NCBI RefSeq assembly: GCF_013372205.1
Contig: NZ_CP053831.1
Span: forward strand, 62,001 to 126,000
Origin: Campylobacter mucosalis
GTDB lineage: Bacteria > Campylobacterota > Campylobacteria > Campylobacterales > Campylobacteraceae
Direction: 5' to 3'
Length of the DNA stretch: 64,000 nucleotides
Each line of letters opens with the position of its first letter. Positions within the stretch are counted from its first letter, which is position 1. This document shows positions 34,682-42,829 of the stretch, one piece after another. Both the position numbers and the translations under genes were made by a program. The notes beneath the pieces are model-generated. The model did not search any database, had not been told where the DNA came from, and saw only the letters and a program-made list of their open reading frames with translations.

Positions 34682-35854
34682 ATGAAAATCGATAGCTACA
34701 ACATAAATATGTACTCAAATCACTTTTTATACAATGCCACAAGCGATACTTTGGGAAATAGCTCAGAGAGCGCTAGTCTAAATATCGAAAATAGCACATT
34801 TAGTGGCGGTAAAAGTAGCCACACGCCAACTACCAATAAGATATCTCAAAATTTAGATGATTTGGTGAGTGAGCCTGAGAAAATGATGATGATTGCTAAA
34901 ATGGCACAAGAGGCTATCGATATGCTAAAGGGTATCAAAAAAGAGCAAAATAGTGAGCTAATTAGCTTTAATACCGACCCATTTTTAGTAACTCAAAAAC
35001 GCTCAGAGAGTGAAAATTTAAAGCTACAAACAACTGGGATTATCAAAGCTGGTTCAAAAGAGATAAATGTTTTAATAGATATAAATCTATCAAAAAGCTT
35101 TCAAGAGATTTCGCAAATAAAAGTCGAGCCAAGATTTATAGATCCGCTCGTAATTACGCTAGATGGCAATATGCCAAAGGTTTTAGAAGATAGATTTGAG
35201 TTTGATATAGATAGCGATGGAGAGATTGATCAAATTTCGCGTTTAGGAGCGAATTCTGGCTTTTTAGCACTTGATAAAAATGGCGATGGCAAGATAAATA
35301 ACGGAAGCGAACTTTTTGGTGCAAATAGCGGAAATGGATTTGCTGATTTGTCGCGATACGATGATGATAAAAATGGCTGGATAGATGAAAATGATAAAAT
35401 TTTTAATAAGCTTAGGATTTGGCACAAAAGCGGTGATAATGAGCGTTTGGTTGCGTTAGGAGAGGTTGGTATAGGCGCTATATTTTTAGGTAGCACATCT
35501 TCGGAATTTAGCCTAAAAGATAGCCAAAATAACGAACTTGCACAGCTAAAACGTAGCGGATTTTTCTTGTATGAAAATGGCAAAAGTGGCATAGTAGCCC
35601 AAATGGATTTTGTAAAATTCCAAAACAAAGATGAGAGTGATGAGAGTCTTGTTGGCGTAAAGATTGAGGGTGGGGCTCAGGTGCGTAATGAAGATAGAAA
35701 GGATAAAAGTTTGCTTGATATTTTAAAACAAAGATTAGCCTCTCTTCAGTCACAACTAAGCGGGGCAGATCCGCAAACGGCAGCCACTTTGCAGATACAA
35801 ATCGCCTCTATAAACGCACAAATCGTCGCTTTGATGTCTAGCGGACTGGCGTAG
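34682..35854 (+). CDS. EF-hand-like calcium-binding protein, possibly secreted
   Basis: ATG 34682 (MKIDSYNINMYSNHFL) follows GGGG at five bases; ATG 34670 is less likely. The 390-residue protein has no Sec signal. Residues 165-250 contain several Asp-rich loops: FDIDSDGEIDQIS, LDKNGDGKINNGSELFG and YDDDKNGWIDENDKIFNKLR, a known arrangement in bacterial VCBS/EF-hand-like proteins. The last 50 residues are a coiled coil (LLDILKQRLASLQSQLSGAD). Its MKI-x-SYN start and coiled end recall proteins exported by the flagellar or type I routes, but this is a guess. Calcium binding is likely; the function is unknown. Confidence 0.75.
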   Translation: MKIDSYNINMYSNHFLYNATSDTLGNSSESASLNIENSTFSGGKSSHTPTTNKISQNLDDLVSEPEKMMMIAKMAQEAIDMLKGIKKEQNSELISFNTDPFLVTQKRSESENLKLQTTGIIKAGSKEINVLIDINLSKSFQEISQIKVEPRFIDPLVITLDGNMPKVLEDRFEFDIDSDGEIDQISRLGANSGFLALDKNGDGKINNGSELFGANSGNGFADLSRYDDDKNGWIDENDKIFNKLRIWHKSGDNERLVALGEVGIGAIFLGSTSSEFSLKDSQNNELAQLKRSGFFLYENGKSGIVAQMDFVKFQNKDESDESLVGVKIEGGAQVRNEDRKDKSLLDILKQRLASLQSQLSGADPQTAATLQIQIASINAQIVALMSSGLA

Positions 35855-35916
35855 CTGTTCTTTCTTTTTTCGTTTCATTTTGCTATACTTTTTAGGAAAT
35901 TTTTTAAAGGAAATTT

Positions 35917-36642
35917 ATGGATATATTTTCGTGGATAAGTTCGCCAGAAGCGTGGCTTTCGCTAGTTACTCTTACTGGACTTGAGATAGTTCTTGGTATT
36001 GATAATATCATTTTTATAGCTATTTTGGTAGGAAAACTACCAGCAAATCAGCGTGATAAAGGGCGGGTTATCGGACTTGCTTTGGCTATGATTACTCGTG
36101 TATTGTTGCTTTTATCGCTATTTTGGATTATGAAGCTTACAAAACCGCTATTTGATGTATTTGGTTTTACGATTACTGGACGTGATTTGGTGCTTATTTT
36201 GGGAGGACTTTTTTTAATCGCAAAATCAACCACCGAAATTCACTCAAGTGTCGCAGGAGAGGAGCACTCTTATCAAGATAGCAAAGGTGCTGCAAGTTTT
36301 GCGTTTGTTATAACTCAGATAGCTATTTTAGACATCGTGTTTTCTTTAGATAGCGTTATAACTGCTGTTGGTATGGCAAATCACATTGAGATTATGATTT
36401 TAGCGGTTATAATAGCCGTTGGAGTAATGATGTTTGCCTCAAAGGCGATCTCAAATTTTGTTGATAGTAACCCAACTATTAAAATTTTAGCTCTTGCGTT
36501 TTTGATACTTATAGGTTTTTCACTCGTTGGAGAGGGGCTTGGCTTACACGTTCCAAAAGCATATATTTATTTTGCAATGGCGTTTTCTCTTGCGGTTGAA
36601 CTTATTAATATCTATGCTAGAAAGAGGGCTAGAAGTCACTAA
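35917..36642 (+). CDS. TerC-family integral membrane protein
   Basis: A 241-residue protein with AAAGGAAA before the ATG and seven to eight helices. Family motifs are visible: LTGLEIVLGIDNIIFIAIL in the first helix and AILDIVFSLDSVITAVGMAN in a later one, each with the acidic residue of the family. TerC proteins are linked to metal (often manganese) export or to metalation of exported enzymes and, in other contexts, to tellurite resistance. No ter genes are nearby. The methyltransferase gene starts 14 bases downstream, so the two are cotranscribed. Confidence 0.92.
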   Translation: MDIFSWISSPEAWLSLVTLTGLEIVLGIDNIIFIAILVGKLPANQRDKGRVIGLALAMITRVLLLLSLFWIMKLTKPLFDVFGFTITGRDLVLILGGLFLIAKSTTEIHSSVAGEEHSYQDSKGAASFAFVITQIAILDIVFSLDSVITAVGMANHIEIMILAVIIAVGVMMFASKAISNFVDSNPTIKILALAFLILIGFSLVGEGLGLHVPKAYIYFAMAFSLAVELINIYARKRARSH

Positions 36643-36656
36643 AATTAGGAGGATGT

Positions 36657-37541
36657 ATGGCGTATCAGGAAAAAATGTGGCAGAATTTTTATGAGAGGGC
36701 TTGGGCTTATAGAGCCGAGTTTATGCGAAAATGCTTGCGGGGGGGGGCGAATAGTTGCCAGGCCATAGGCGAACTTGCTAAAATGGAGCGCACTCACGTT
36801 TTAAGTATGAATGATAATAAAGATGTGAGTTGGGAAAAACTCAACATAGAGGGTGGCAACTCTTTATCATTTGCAAATGTGCCTATTTTGCAATATAGCT
36901 CAACTAACGGAAAAGAGATTATTATCCCGTATCACACAAACTATAATTTTTCTGATTTTTTAATTGACGTCTTTGATGGCAGTGGCGGATATGATTGTAT
37001 AGTTGAGCTTGGTTGCGGATACGGTAGGAATTTGTTCCATATTTTCTACAATGGAGGAGCAAGAGATGTGCCATATTTTGGCGGAGAATTTACACAAAGT
37101 GGTGTAGGGATAGCGCAAGATTTAGCCAAAGCTACGCCAGGTATGGATGCTACATTTTTTCATTTTAATCACTTAGAGCCAAACGTCGATATTATAAAAG
37201 AGCACGGTTTTAAACGAGCTTTTGTTTTTACTTGTCACACTATCGAGCAAGTAAAGGCTATATCTGATGACTGGTTTGGCGTGGTTGCAAGTATGGCTAA
37301 ACATGTGCGTTGTGTTCATTTAGAGCCGTATGGATTTCAAGCAAAGCACATTGGTGATGTTAGCTTAAAACACCAAAATTTTATGATACAAAATGGCTGG
37401 AATTTAAACTTTTTTGATACTTTAAAAAATGCTGTGGCAAATAAACAAATAGTGCTTGATGATACTATCCTAGAGATTGGTTGCTCAACAGATCCGTATA
37501 ATCCAGGCTCTATTGCTTGTTGGCATAGTGATATAAAATAG
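36657..37541 (+). CDS. Phase-variable SAM-dependent methyltransferase-like protein
   Basis: A 294-residue protein with AGGAGG before its ATG, 14 bases after the TerC gene. A SAM-binding motif I lies at about residues 114-124 (CIVELGCGYGRNLF). A tract of nine G at 36739-36747 encodes RGG at residues 28-30; gain or loss of one G would end translation soon after, so expression is probably phase-variable. In this sequence the tract is in frame (ON). A second loop-like segment, ILEIGCSTDPYNPGS, lies near the C-terminus. I cannot assign the substrate; sugar, lipid or small-molecule methylation are all possible. No capsule or LOS genes are adjacent. Confidence 0.75.
   Translation: MAYQEKMWQNFYERAWAYRAEFMRKCLRGGANSCQAIGELAKMERTHVLSMNDNKDVSWEKLNIEGGNSLSFANVPILQYSSTNGKEIIIPYHTNYNFSDFLIDVFDGSGGYDCIVELGCGYGRNLFHIFYNGGARDVPYFGGEFTQSGVGIAQDLAKATPGMDATFFHFNHLEPNVDIIKEHGFKRAFVFTCHTIEQVKAISDDWFGVVASMAKHVRCVHLEPYGFQAKHIGDVSLKHQNFMIQNGWNLNFFDTLKNAVANKQIVLDDTILEIGCSTDPYNPGSIACWHSDIK
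36739..36747 (+). repeat. Poly-G tract, 9 bases, in methyltransferase gene
   Basis: Nine consecutive G within the coding sequence at codons 28-30. Tracts of eight or more G are the standard contingency loci of Campylobacter and slip at high frequency during replication. Confidence 0.9.
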
Positions 37542-37547
37542 ATTTTA

Positions 37548-37590
37548 TGTCAAGGATTGTAAAAATTCTTGACATTTAAAAATTTTTTAG
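37548..37590 (+). terminator. Terminator after the TerC-methyltransferase operon
   Basis: The arms TGTCAAGGATT (37548-37558) and AATTCTTGACA (37564-37574) pair over 11 bases with one G-T pair and a five-base loop, followed by TTTAAAAATTTTTT. The tRNA cluster starts 47 bases later; an A/T-rich -10-like ATTATA lies near 37592. Confidence 0.8.
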
Positions 37591-37636
37591 ATATTATACG
37601 GCTTTTTAATGAGGTAGTGGCAGATAACTCACGCTA

Positions 37637-37714
37637 CGGGGTGTAGCGCAGTCTGGTTAGCGCATCTGGTTTGGGACCAGAGGGCCGAAGGTTCGAATCC
37701 TTTCACCCCGACCA
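37637..37714 (+). tRNA. tRNA-Pro (TGG)
   Basis: Cloverleaf with acceptor CGGGGTG/CACCCCG, anticodon loop TTTGGGA giving TGG, T-arm GGTTCGAATCC and encoded ACCA end. First of five clustered tRNA genes. Confidence 0.96.
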
Positions 37715-37722
37715 TTTCAGAT

Positions 37723-37800
37723 GGTGAGTGTAGCTCAGTCGGTTAGAGCATCAGATTGTGGTCCTGAGGGTCGTGGGTTCGATTCCCATCACTCACCCCA
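37723..37800 (+). tRNA. tRNA-His (GTG)
   Basis: Acceptor GTGAGTG/CACTCAC preceded by the extra G at position -1 that marks tRNA-His, which pairs with C73. Anticodon stem-loop CAGATTGTGGTCCTG gives GTG. CCA is encoded. Confidence 0.96.
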
Positions 37801-37806
37801 TTTTGG

Positions 37807-37883
37807 GCGCTCGTAGCTCAATTGGATAGAGCGACAGACTTCGGATCTGTAGGTTATGGGTTCGACTCCTATCGGGCGCGCCA
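37807..37883 (+). tRNA. tRNA-Arg (TCG)
   Basis: Acceptor GCGCTCG/CGGGCGC (one G-T pair), anticodon stem ACAGA/TCTGT with loop CTTCGGA giving TCG (reads CGA/CGG), encoded CCA. Confidence 0.94.
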
Positions 37884-37895
37884 CGTAATTAAAAT

Positions 37896-37972
37896 GCGCT
37901 CATAGCTCAGCTGGATAGAGCAACGGCCTTCTAAGCCGTAGGCCTCAGGTTCGAATCCTGATGGGCGTACCA
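37896..37972 (+). tRNA. tRNA-Arg (TCT)
   Basis: Acceptor GCGCTCA/TGGGCGT, including wobble at the first pair, anticodon stem ACGGC/GCCGT with loop CTTCTAA giving TCT (reads AGA/AGG), encoded ACCA. Confidence 0.94.
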
Positions 37973-37985
37973 CCTTACTATTGTT

Positions 37986-38070
37986 GCGGATGTGGTGAAA
38001 TTGGCAGACACGCCAGACTTAGGATCTGGTGCTTCACAGCGTGGAGGTTCAAGTCCTCTCATCCGCACCA
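37986..38070 (+). tRNA. tRNA-Leu (TAG)
   Basis: Class II tRNA of 85 bases with a long variable arm. Acceptor GCGGATG/CATCCGC, anticodon stem CCAGA/TCTGG with loop CTTAGGA giving TAG (reads CTA), encoded ACCA. Confidence 0.96.
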
Positions 38071-38131
38071 CTTTTATTTAGAATTTATCTATCATTAATC
38101 GCAATTTTATTTATCTTTAAAAATTTTACCT

Positions 38132-38137
38132 TATAAT
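38132..38137 (+). promoter_or_regulatory. -10 element (TATAAT) upstream of moaA
   Basis: TATAAT 35 bases before the moaA GTG start, preceded by T-rich phased sequence in place of a -35 box, as is typical of Campylobacter sigma-70 promoters. Confidence 0.65.
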
Positions 38138-38171
38138 TTGCTGTATTTAGAATCGACTCAAGGGAGAGAAC

Positions 38172-39140
38172 GTGTTAGTAGATGGATACGGACGAGTTGT
38201 TGATTATTTGAGGATTTCTGTAACTGAGCGTTGCAATTTTCGTTGTAGATATTGTATGCCAAAAACCCCATTTGAATGGATACCAAAAGAGAATTTGCTT
38301 AGTTTTGAGGAGCTATTTTTATTTGTAAAAGTTGCCATTGACGGCGGTGTGAAAAAAATTCGTCTAACTGGCGGAGAGCCACTTTTGCGTAAGGATTTAG
38401 ACCAGTTTATAAAGATGATAAACGACTATAAACCAGATATTGATTTAGCACTTACTACAAACGGCTTTATGCTTCGTCACTACGCAAAAAATTTAAAAGA
38501 TGCAGGGCTAAAACGCATAAATATGTCGCTTGATAGTTTAAAGCCAAAAGTTGCCGAGCAAATCGCTCAAAAAAGCGTCCTGCACGAAGTTTTAGCAGGG
38601 TTTGAGACAGCAATTGATGTGGGATTAAAAGTTAAGCTAAACACCGTTGCCTTAAAGGGCGTAAATGACGATGAGATCATTAATCTGCTGGAATTTGCAA
38701 AATTTAGAAATTGCCAGATTAGATTTATTGAATATATGGAAAATCACCACGCAAACGATGAGCTAAAAGGGCTAAAATCAGATGAAATTTTAAGCATAAT
38801 CGCCTCAAAATATGAGTTTAAAAAAGATGAGAAGTTGCCAAATGCACCGGCTAGCCTTTACACGCTAAGTGATGGCTACACATTTGGCATTATTGACCCA
38901 CACAAGCACGATTTTTGCGAGAGTTGCAATAGAATTCGCCTAACCGCCGAGGGCTTTTTAATCCCTTGCCTTTATTTTGAAGATGCGATGAGTATTAAAG
39001 ACGCCGTTAGAAAGGGCGATATCGTGGGGGCTAGTGAAATTTTACGCAAGGTTTTAGCCAATAAGCCAGAGAAAAACAAGTGGGAGCTTGGCGAAAAAAA
39101 CGAAACTTCAAGCCGTGCGTTTTATCAAACGGGTGGCTAA
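38172..39140 (+). CDS. moaA: GTP 3',8-cyclase (molybdenum cofactor synthesis)
   Basis: A 322-residue radical SAM enzyme starting at GTG 38172 after GGGAGAG. The N-terminal cluster motif [12 protein letters not shown] and the glycine-rich [11 protein letters not shown] are present. The C-terminal cluster cysteines are in [20 protein letters not shown] with CLYF after. It converts GTP to 3',8-cyclo-GTP, the first step of molybdopterin synthesis, serving the molybdoenzymes at 20535 and 27410. Its stop overlaps the queE start. It heads an operon running at least to rsmE. Confidence 0.96.
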   Translation: MLVDGYGRVVDYLRISVTERCNFRCRYCMPKTPFEWIPKENLLSFEELFLFVKVAIDGGVKKIRLTGGEPLLRKDLDQFIKMINDYKPDIDLALTTNGFMLRHYAKNLKDAGLKRINMSLDSLKPKVAEQIAQKSVLHEVLAGFETAIDVGLKVKLNTVALKGVNDDEIINLLEFAKFRNCQIRFIEYMENHHANDELKGLKSDEILSIIASKYEFKKDEKLPNAPASLYTLSDGYTFGIIDPHKHDFCESCNRIRLTAEGFLIPCLYFEDAMSIKDAVRKGDIVGASEILRKVLANKPEKNKWELGEKNETSSRAFYQTGG

Positions 39141-39886
39141 TGCTTGAGGCTGTTGAGAGTTTTTTAAGCATTCAAGGCGAAGGTAAATTTCAGGGGCATT
39201 TGGCCATTTTTATCCGCCTTTTTGGGTGCAATCTAAACTGCTTTGGCTTTAATGTAAAGCAAATTTCGCCAAAAACGAACGAAATTTTAACTGGTTGTGA
39301 TACAATTAGGGCAGTTTTTAAGTCGCATTTTAGTGCTAAAAAGTATAAAAATGCTGATGAGATTATGAACCTAATTTATCAAAAATGTGAAAATTTAGGC
39401 ACTAAGCCGATAATTGTAATTACTGGCGGAGAGCCGTTAATTCATCATAAAAATGAAATTTTACTTGAAGTTTTAGAGCGTTTAATCAAGCAAAATTTTA
39501 TCGTTCAGTTTGAAACAAACGCCACGATAAAAGTTGATTTTGCTAAATTTGGCATTTATAAAAAGTGTATTTTTGCAATGAGCGTAAAGCTAGAAAATAG
39601 CGGCGAAAGCAGGGCAAAACGCATAAAAACAGAGGCGATAAAAGCGATAAGCAAAAATGCAAAGTGCTTTTATAAATTCGTGCTTCGTGGCGATGAAAAT
39701 GAGCTTAGCCAGATTGATGAAATTTTAAAAATCGCACAAAATGAGGTTTGGCTAATGCCAATGGGGGCAGATATTAACGAGCTTGAAAAAAATGCCTTAA
39801 AAGTAGCACAAATAGCGATAGCTAAGGGCTTTTGCTACTCAGATAGGCTTCACATTAGACTTTGGGATAAAAAAGAGGGTGTTTAA
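39140..39886 (+). CDS. queE: 7-carboxy-7-deazaguanine synthase, with an insertion in the cluster motif
   Basis: ATG 39140 overlaps the moaA stop (TAATG); 248 residues. It begins [20 protein letters not shown], the QueE signature. In most QueE proteins the radical SAM cluster is C-x3-C-x2-C followed by D-T. Here CNLNC is followed by 18 residues before CDT (GCNLNCFGFNV...EILTGCDTI), so the third cysteine is displaced by an insertion. The glycine-rich ITGGEPLIH and later motifs are normal. The enzyme makes the 7-deazaguanine core of queuosine from carboxytetrahydropterin. The adjacent queD supports the assignment. The insertion may be common in epsilonproteobacteria, but I cannot check this here. 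Confidence 0.9.
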   Translation: MLEAVESFLSIQGEGKFQGHLAIFIRLFGCNLNCFGFNVKQISPKTNEILTGCDTIRAVFKSHFSAKKYKNADEIMNLIYQKCENLGTKPIIVITGGEPLIHHKNEILLEVLERLIKQNFIVQFETNATIKVDFAKFGIYKKCIFAMSVKLENSGESRAKRIKTEAIKAISKNAKCFYKFVLRGDENELSQIDEILKIAQNEVWLMPMGADINELEKNALKVAQIAIAKGFCYSDRLHIRLWDKKEGV

Positions 39887-40467
39887 TGATTATTAGAAAA
39901 ATGTTTAAATTTGAAAACGCACACATAGTTAGGGATTGTAGCTCAAAAAGGTGCAGGACCAGCATTCACGGACATAGCTACAAGGCTGAAATTTTGCTAA
40001 GCTCAAACTACCTTGATAACGCTGGTATGGTTTATGATTTTGGGCTGATGAAGCAAGGCATTAAGTGCATAATTGACAGCTTTGACCACGCCACGACGAT
40101 ATTTTCAGGCGACAATGATGAGTATAAAAATGACCTAAAAAAGCACTCAGAGCGTTGGATAGAGATCCCGTTAAATCCATCTGCTGAGCAGTTTTGCAGG
40201 ATTTTTTTTGTCATCATTGATAGGCTACTTAGTGCTACAAAAATGCAAAACGGCGAAAGAGATGTGAAAATTCACAGCGTCATAATCCACGAAACCGACA
40301 CCGGCTACGCCCAGTGCTTTAAAGAGGACGCTTATAACGCTAAAATGGGCGAAATAAATCTAAATGAAATCATCTTTTCAGACGCAATAATTAGCGAGTG
40401 GGAGGATAAAAAACTCTTTGAAAAGATAAAATTTAAAGATGAAATAGTAAATCCAAAGGACGTTTAA
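39886..40467 (+). CDS. queD: 6-carboxy-5,6,7,8-tetrahydropterin synthase
   Basis: A 193-residue protein whose ATG overlaps the queE stop. It has the zinc histidines (ENAH near residue 12 and HGHSY near 32) and the catalytic cysteine in KRCRTSIHGH. VYDFGLMKQGIKCIIDSFDH and VIIHETDTGYAQ complete the family pattern. It converts dihydroneopterin triphosphate to carboxytetrahydropterin, the substrate of QueE. It is longer than the 120-residue minimal form because of a charged insertion around 75-95 and a C-terminal extension. Confidence 0.94.
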   Translation: MIIRKMFKFENAHIVRDCSSKRCRTSIHGHSYKAEILLSSNYLDNAGMVYDFGLMKQGIKCIIDSFDHATTIFSGDNDEYKNDLKKHSERWIEIPLNPSAEQFCRIFFVIIDRLLSATKMQNGERDVKIHSVIIHETDTGYAQCFKEDAYNAKMGEINLNEIIFSDAIISEWEDKKLFEKIKFKDEIVNPKDV

Positions 40468-40652
40468 TGGCTCAAATTTTTAAAATTCTCACGCTTTTTG
40501 TGCTATTTTTTAGCGCGTGTAGCGATGAAAAGCCACAAATCGTGGAGCAAAGCGAAACAATCCCAGCTGACGTGCCAATCTCACAAAGCGAAACGAACAC
40601 GACAATTGATGAAAATTTTCCACCAGAACCAGTAATTGAAGGCGGACAATGA
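40467..40652 (+). CDS. Small lipoprotein
   Basis: A 61-residue protein; its ATG overlaps the queD stop (TTTAATGG). The signal peptide ends in a lipobox, LFFSAC, so the mature part is a lipid-anchored acidic, Pro/Glu/Ser-rich peptide of about 43 residues with no fold visible. Its stop overlaps the next gene's start by 4 bases. Function unknown; the operon position gives no clear hint. Confidence 0.75.
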   Translation: MAQIFKILTLFVLFFSACSDEKPQIVEQSETIPADVPISQSETNTTIDENFPPEPVIEGGQ

Positions 40653-41053
40653 ACGAAAACCTAGCCCCACTTTACGCACAAGCCCTGCCAATTCATAGTG
40701 GCACAATGCACCTGCTTTTAACGCTAGTTGCGATCTATCTTATTCTTACGCAGTTTGGGCTAAATACCAAAAATTACGTGCTAAGAATTCGCTACTTTTT
40801 GCCAATCTATCACGCAATTTTAGCAGTCATTATTTTTAGCGGACTTTTGCTTTTATCAGCTCTAAATTTTGGTATTTCAGAGCGAATTTTGCGTATGATT
40901 TTAGCTGTTGTTTTACTAATCGCCCTAAGTGCGGTTGGCTTTAAACGGCTAAAAATTTATGCAAGGCAAAAAGAGCTGTTTAAATTTAGAAAATTTGCCC
41001 TTTTTCAGGGTATTGCCGAGATTTTTTTAATCCTTTTTGCTGGACTTAGCTAA
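40649..41053 (+). CDS. Four-helix membrane protein, unknown function
   Basis: A 134-residue protein with four predicted helices (about 20-38, 50-70, 78-95 and 112-132) and histidines near the first two (HSGTMH, YHAIL). It is overlapped by its neighbours at both ends, so it is translated in the queED-rsmE operon. Histidines in helices could bind heme, as in small cytochrome b-like proteins, but this is only a possibility. No named family recognised. Confidence 0.75.
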   Translation: MNENLAPLYAQALPIHSGTMHLLLTLVAIYLILTQFGLNTKNYVLRIRYFLPIYHAILAVIIFSGLLLLSALNFGISERILRMILAVVLLIALSAVGFKRLKIYARQKELFKFRKFALFQGIAEIFLILFAGLS

Positions 41054-41706
41054 TGCAATTTTTATACGATAAAAACGCTGGCGATGAGCGACTTTTGGTG
41101 CAAAATGAGCCGTTTTTACACTTAAAGGCAAGGCGAGTTAAAATCGGCGACAGACTTGAAGTAAGAAATTTAAAAGACGGCAAAAAATACCTTTATGAAA
41201 TTAAGCAAATTGAGCGAAAAAGTGCTGATTTAGAGCTTGTTTTTGCTAGTTTAAACGAGCGTGAGAGCTATGATTTTAGCGTGGCTTGGGCTGTTGTTGA
41301 TCCAAAAACGATTGAAAAAACCCTGCCATTTTTAAACGAACTTGGAGTTGGTAAGCTAATCTTTGTTTATACGAAATTTTCACAGGGCGATTTTAGGCTA
41401 GATTTAGAAAGGTTTAGGCGAATTTGTGCGTTATCTTGCGAGCAGTGTGGGCGAGATAGCTTAATGGAGTTTGAAATTTATAAAAGTGTTGATGAATTTT
41501 TGGCAAATTACAGCAATGTTGCGATGATAAATTTTGACGGCGAGAGTTTAGAAAATTATAAAAATGAGCTACTTTTTATCGGTGCTGAGGGCGGTTTTAG
41601 TAGTGATGAGGTGGCTAAAATCAGGCGTAGTTTTGGGCTAAAAAGTAAAAATATACTAAAATCACAAACTGCTATAACCGCCGTTGCTAGTAAATTTTTA
41701 GCCTAA
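41053..41706 (+). CDS. rsmE: 16S rRNA m3U1498 methyltransferase
   Basis: A 217-residue protein; its ATG overlaps the previous stop (TAATG). The N-terminal PUA-like domain (HLKARRVKIGDRLEVRNL) is followed by a SPOUT knot with LLFIGAEGGFSSDEV (SAM-binding G-x-E-G-G-F-s) and the C-terminal ILKSQTAITAVASK. It methylates U1498 of 16S rRNA near the decoding centre. Length slightly below the usual 230-245 residues. Confidence 0.94.
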   Translation: MQFLYDKNAGDERLLVQNEPFLHLKARRVKIGDRLEVRNLKDGKKYLYEIKQIERKSADLELVFASLNERESYDFSVAWAVVDPKTIEKTLPFLNELGVGKLIFVYTKFSQGDFRLDLERFRRICALSCEQCGRDSLMEFEIYKSVDEFLANYSNVAMINFDGESLENYKNELLFIGAEGGFSSDEVAKIRRSFGLKSKNILKSQTAITAVASKFLA

Positions 41707-41723
41707 ATTTATATTTGTTAATG

Positions 41724-41729
41724 TATAAT
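41724..41729 (+). promoter_or_regulatory. -10 element (TATAAT) upstream of rpmE
   Basis: TATAAT preceded directly by TG and T-rich sequence, 48 bases before the rpmE ATG and 17 bases after the rsmE stop. Confidence 0.65.
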
Positions 41730-41777
41730 CACGCCTTACCTAAATTATAGCTTATAAAACACCAAAAAGGAAAGATT

Positions 41778-41978
41778 ATGAAAAAAGAGATCCACCCAGA
41801 ATACGTTGAGTGCGTCGTAACTTGTGCTTGTGGAAACACATTTAAAACTGCTTCAAACAAAAGCGAGATCAGAGTTGATATCTGCTCTGAGTGCCACCCA
41901 TTTTTTACCGGTAGCGAAAAAATCGTAGATAGTGCTGGTAGAGTTGAGAAATTTAAGAAAAAATACGCTTTAAAATAA
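41778..41978 (+). CDS. rpmE: Ribosomal protein bL31, zinc-binding form
   Basis: A 66-residue protein with AAAGGAAAG before the ATG. It starts [20 protein letters not shown]; the zinc cysteines are in CAC and CSECH, so this is the C+ form of L31. It is part of the 50S central protuberance. It is followed 3 bases later by rsmI. Confidence 0.97.
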   Translation: MKKEIHPEYVECVVTCACGNTFKTASNKSEIRVDICSECHPFFTGSEKIVDSAGRVEKFKKKYALK

Positions 41979-41981
41979 AAT

Positions 41982-42794
41982 TTGATATATTTTATCCCCA
42001 CGCCAATAGGCAATTTAAAGGATATCTCGCTTCACGCACTTGAAATTTTGCGTGATTGCGAGATAGCACTTTGCGAGGATACAAGAGTTAGCAAATCCCT
42101 AATAAATCTACTAAACGAACGTTTTAATGCCGATATAAAAATTAAAAATTTTATCTCACTTCACACACACAACGAGAGTGAGTTTTTTAAAAATTTAGAC
42201 ACCGATTTTTTTAGTAAAAATGTTGCCTACATAAGCGACGCTGGCATGCCCGGCATTAGCGACCCCGGCGTTAGCTTGGTTAGATATGCTTTAAAAAACG
42301 GCATTGAGTATGAAATTTTAAGCGGAGCAAACGCAGCACTCTTAGCAGTTGTCGCAAGTGGTTTGGTGGATAAGGAATTTATATTTTTAGGATTTTTGCC
42401 AAACACTGGCAAAGATAGAGTCCTCGCAATCCAAAACGCCCTAAATAACGCCTATCCTTGCGTGATTTATGAGAGCCCAAAACGCATAATCTCGTTGATT
42501 GATGAAATTTTAAAAATTGATGAAAATAGACAAATTTTTGCCATAAAAGAGGCGACAAAAAAATTTGAAGCAAAGTTTAAAAATACCCCAAAAGCCTTGC
42601 TAGATGAGCTAAAAAATGCGAATTTAAACGGAGAGTGGTGCGTTGTCGTTGATAAAAGTCAAAATTTAAGCACACAAAAAATCACGATTGATGAGATAAA
42701 CCAATTAGAAATTCCACCCAAAATCAAGGCAAAATTGCTAAGTAAAATAACTGGCGAAGATGTCAAAAAAATCTACAATAAAATAATAAAATAA
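41982..42794 (+). CDS. rsmI: 16S rRNA 2'-O-methyltransferase (C1402)
   Basis: A 270-residue protein starting at TTG 41982 (MIYFIPTPIGNLKDISLHAL). The tetrapyrrole-methylase fold is clear: EDTRVSKSLINL, VAYISDAGMPGISDPG and FLGFLPNTGKDR. It adds the 2'-O-methyl group of Cm1402 in 16S rRNA. The gene order rpmE-rsmI-rlmB matches C. jejuni Cj0155c-Cj0153c. Confidence 0.95.
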   Translation: MIYFIPTPIGNLKDISLHALEILRDCEIALCEDTRVSKSLINLLNERFNADIKIKNFISLHTHNESEFFKNLDTDFFSKNVAYISDAGMPGISDPGVSLVRYALKNGIEYEILSGANAALLAVVASGLVDKEFIFLGFLPNTGKDRVLAIQNALNNAYPCVIYESPKRIISLIDEILKIDENRQIFAIKEATKKFEAKFKNTPKALLDELKNANLNGEWCVVVDKSQNLSTQKITIDEINQLEIPPKIKAKLLSKITGEDVKKIYNKIIK

Positions 42795-42829
42795 GTTAGT
42801 TTTTACTTGCTTTTTGCTATCATCACGAG

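Noticed and set aside
35230-35753. Two minus-strand ORFs of 132 and 81 codons under the EF-hand-like gene
   Set aside because: Asp-rich codons on the plus strand create open frames on the other strand; the plus-strand loops are clear calcium-binding motifs.
37637-38070. Integrase attachment site at the tRNA cluster
   Set aside because: The tRNA 3' ends are not duplicated nearby, and the integrase remnant is 33 kb away in another context.
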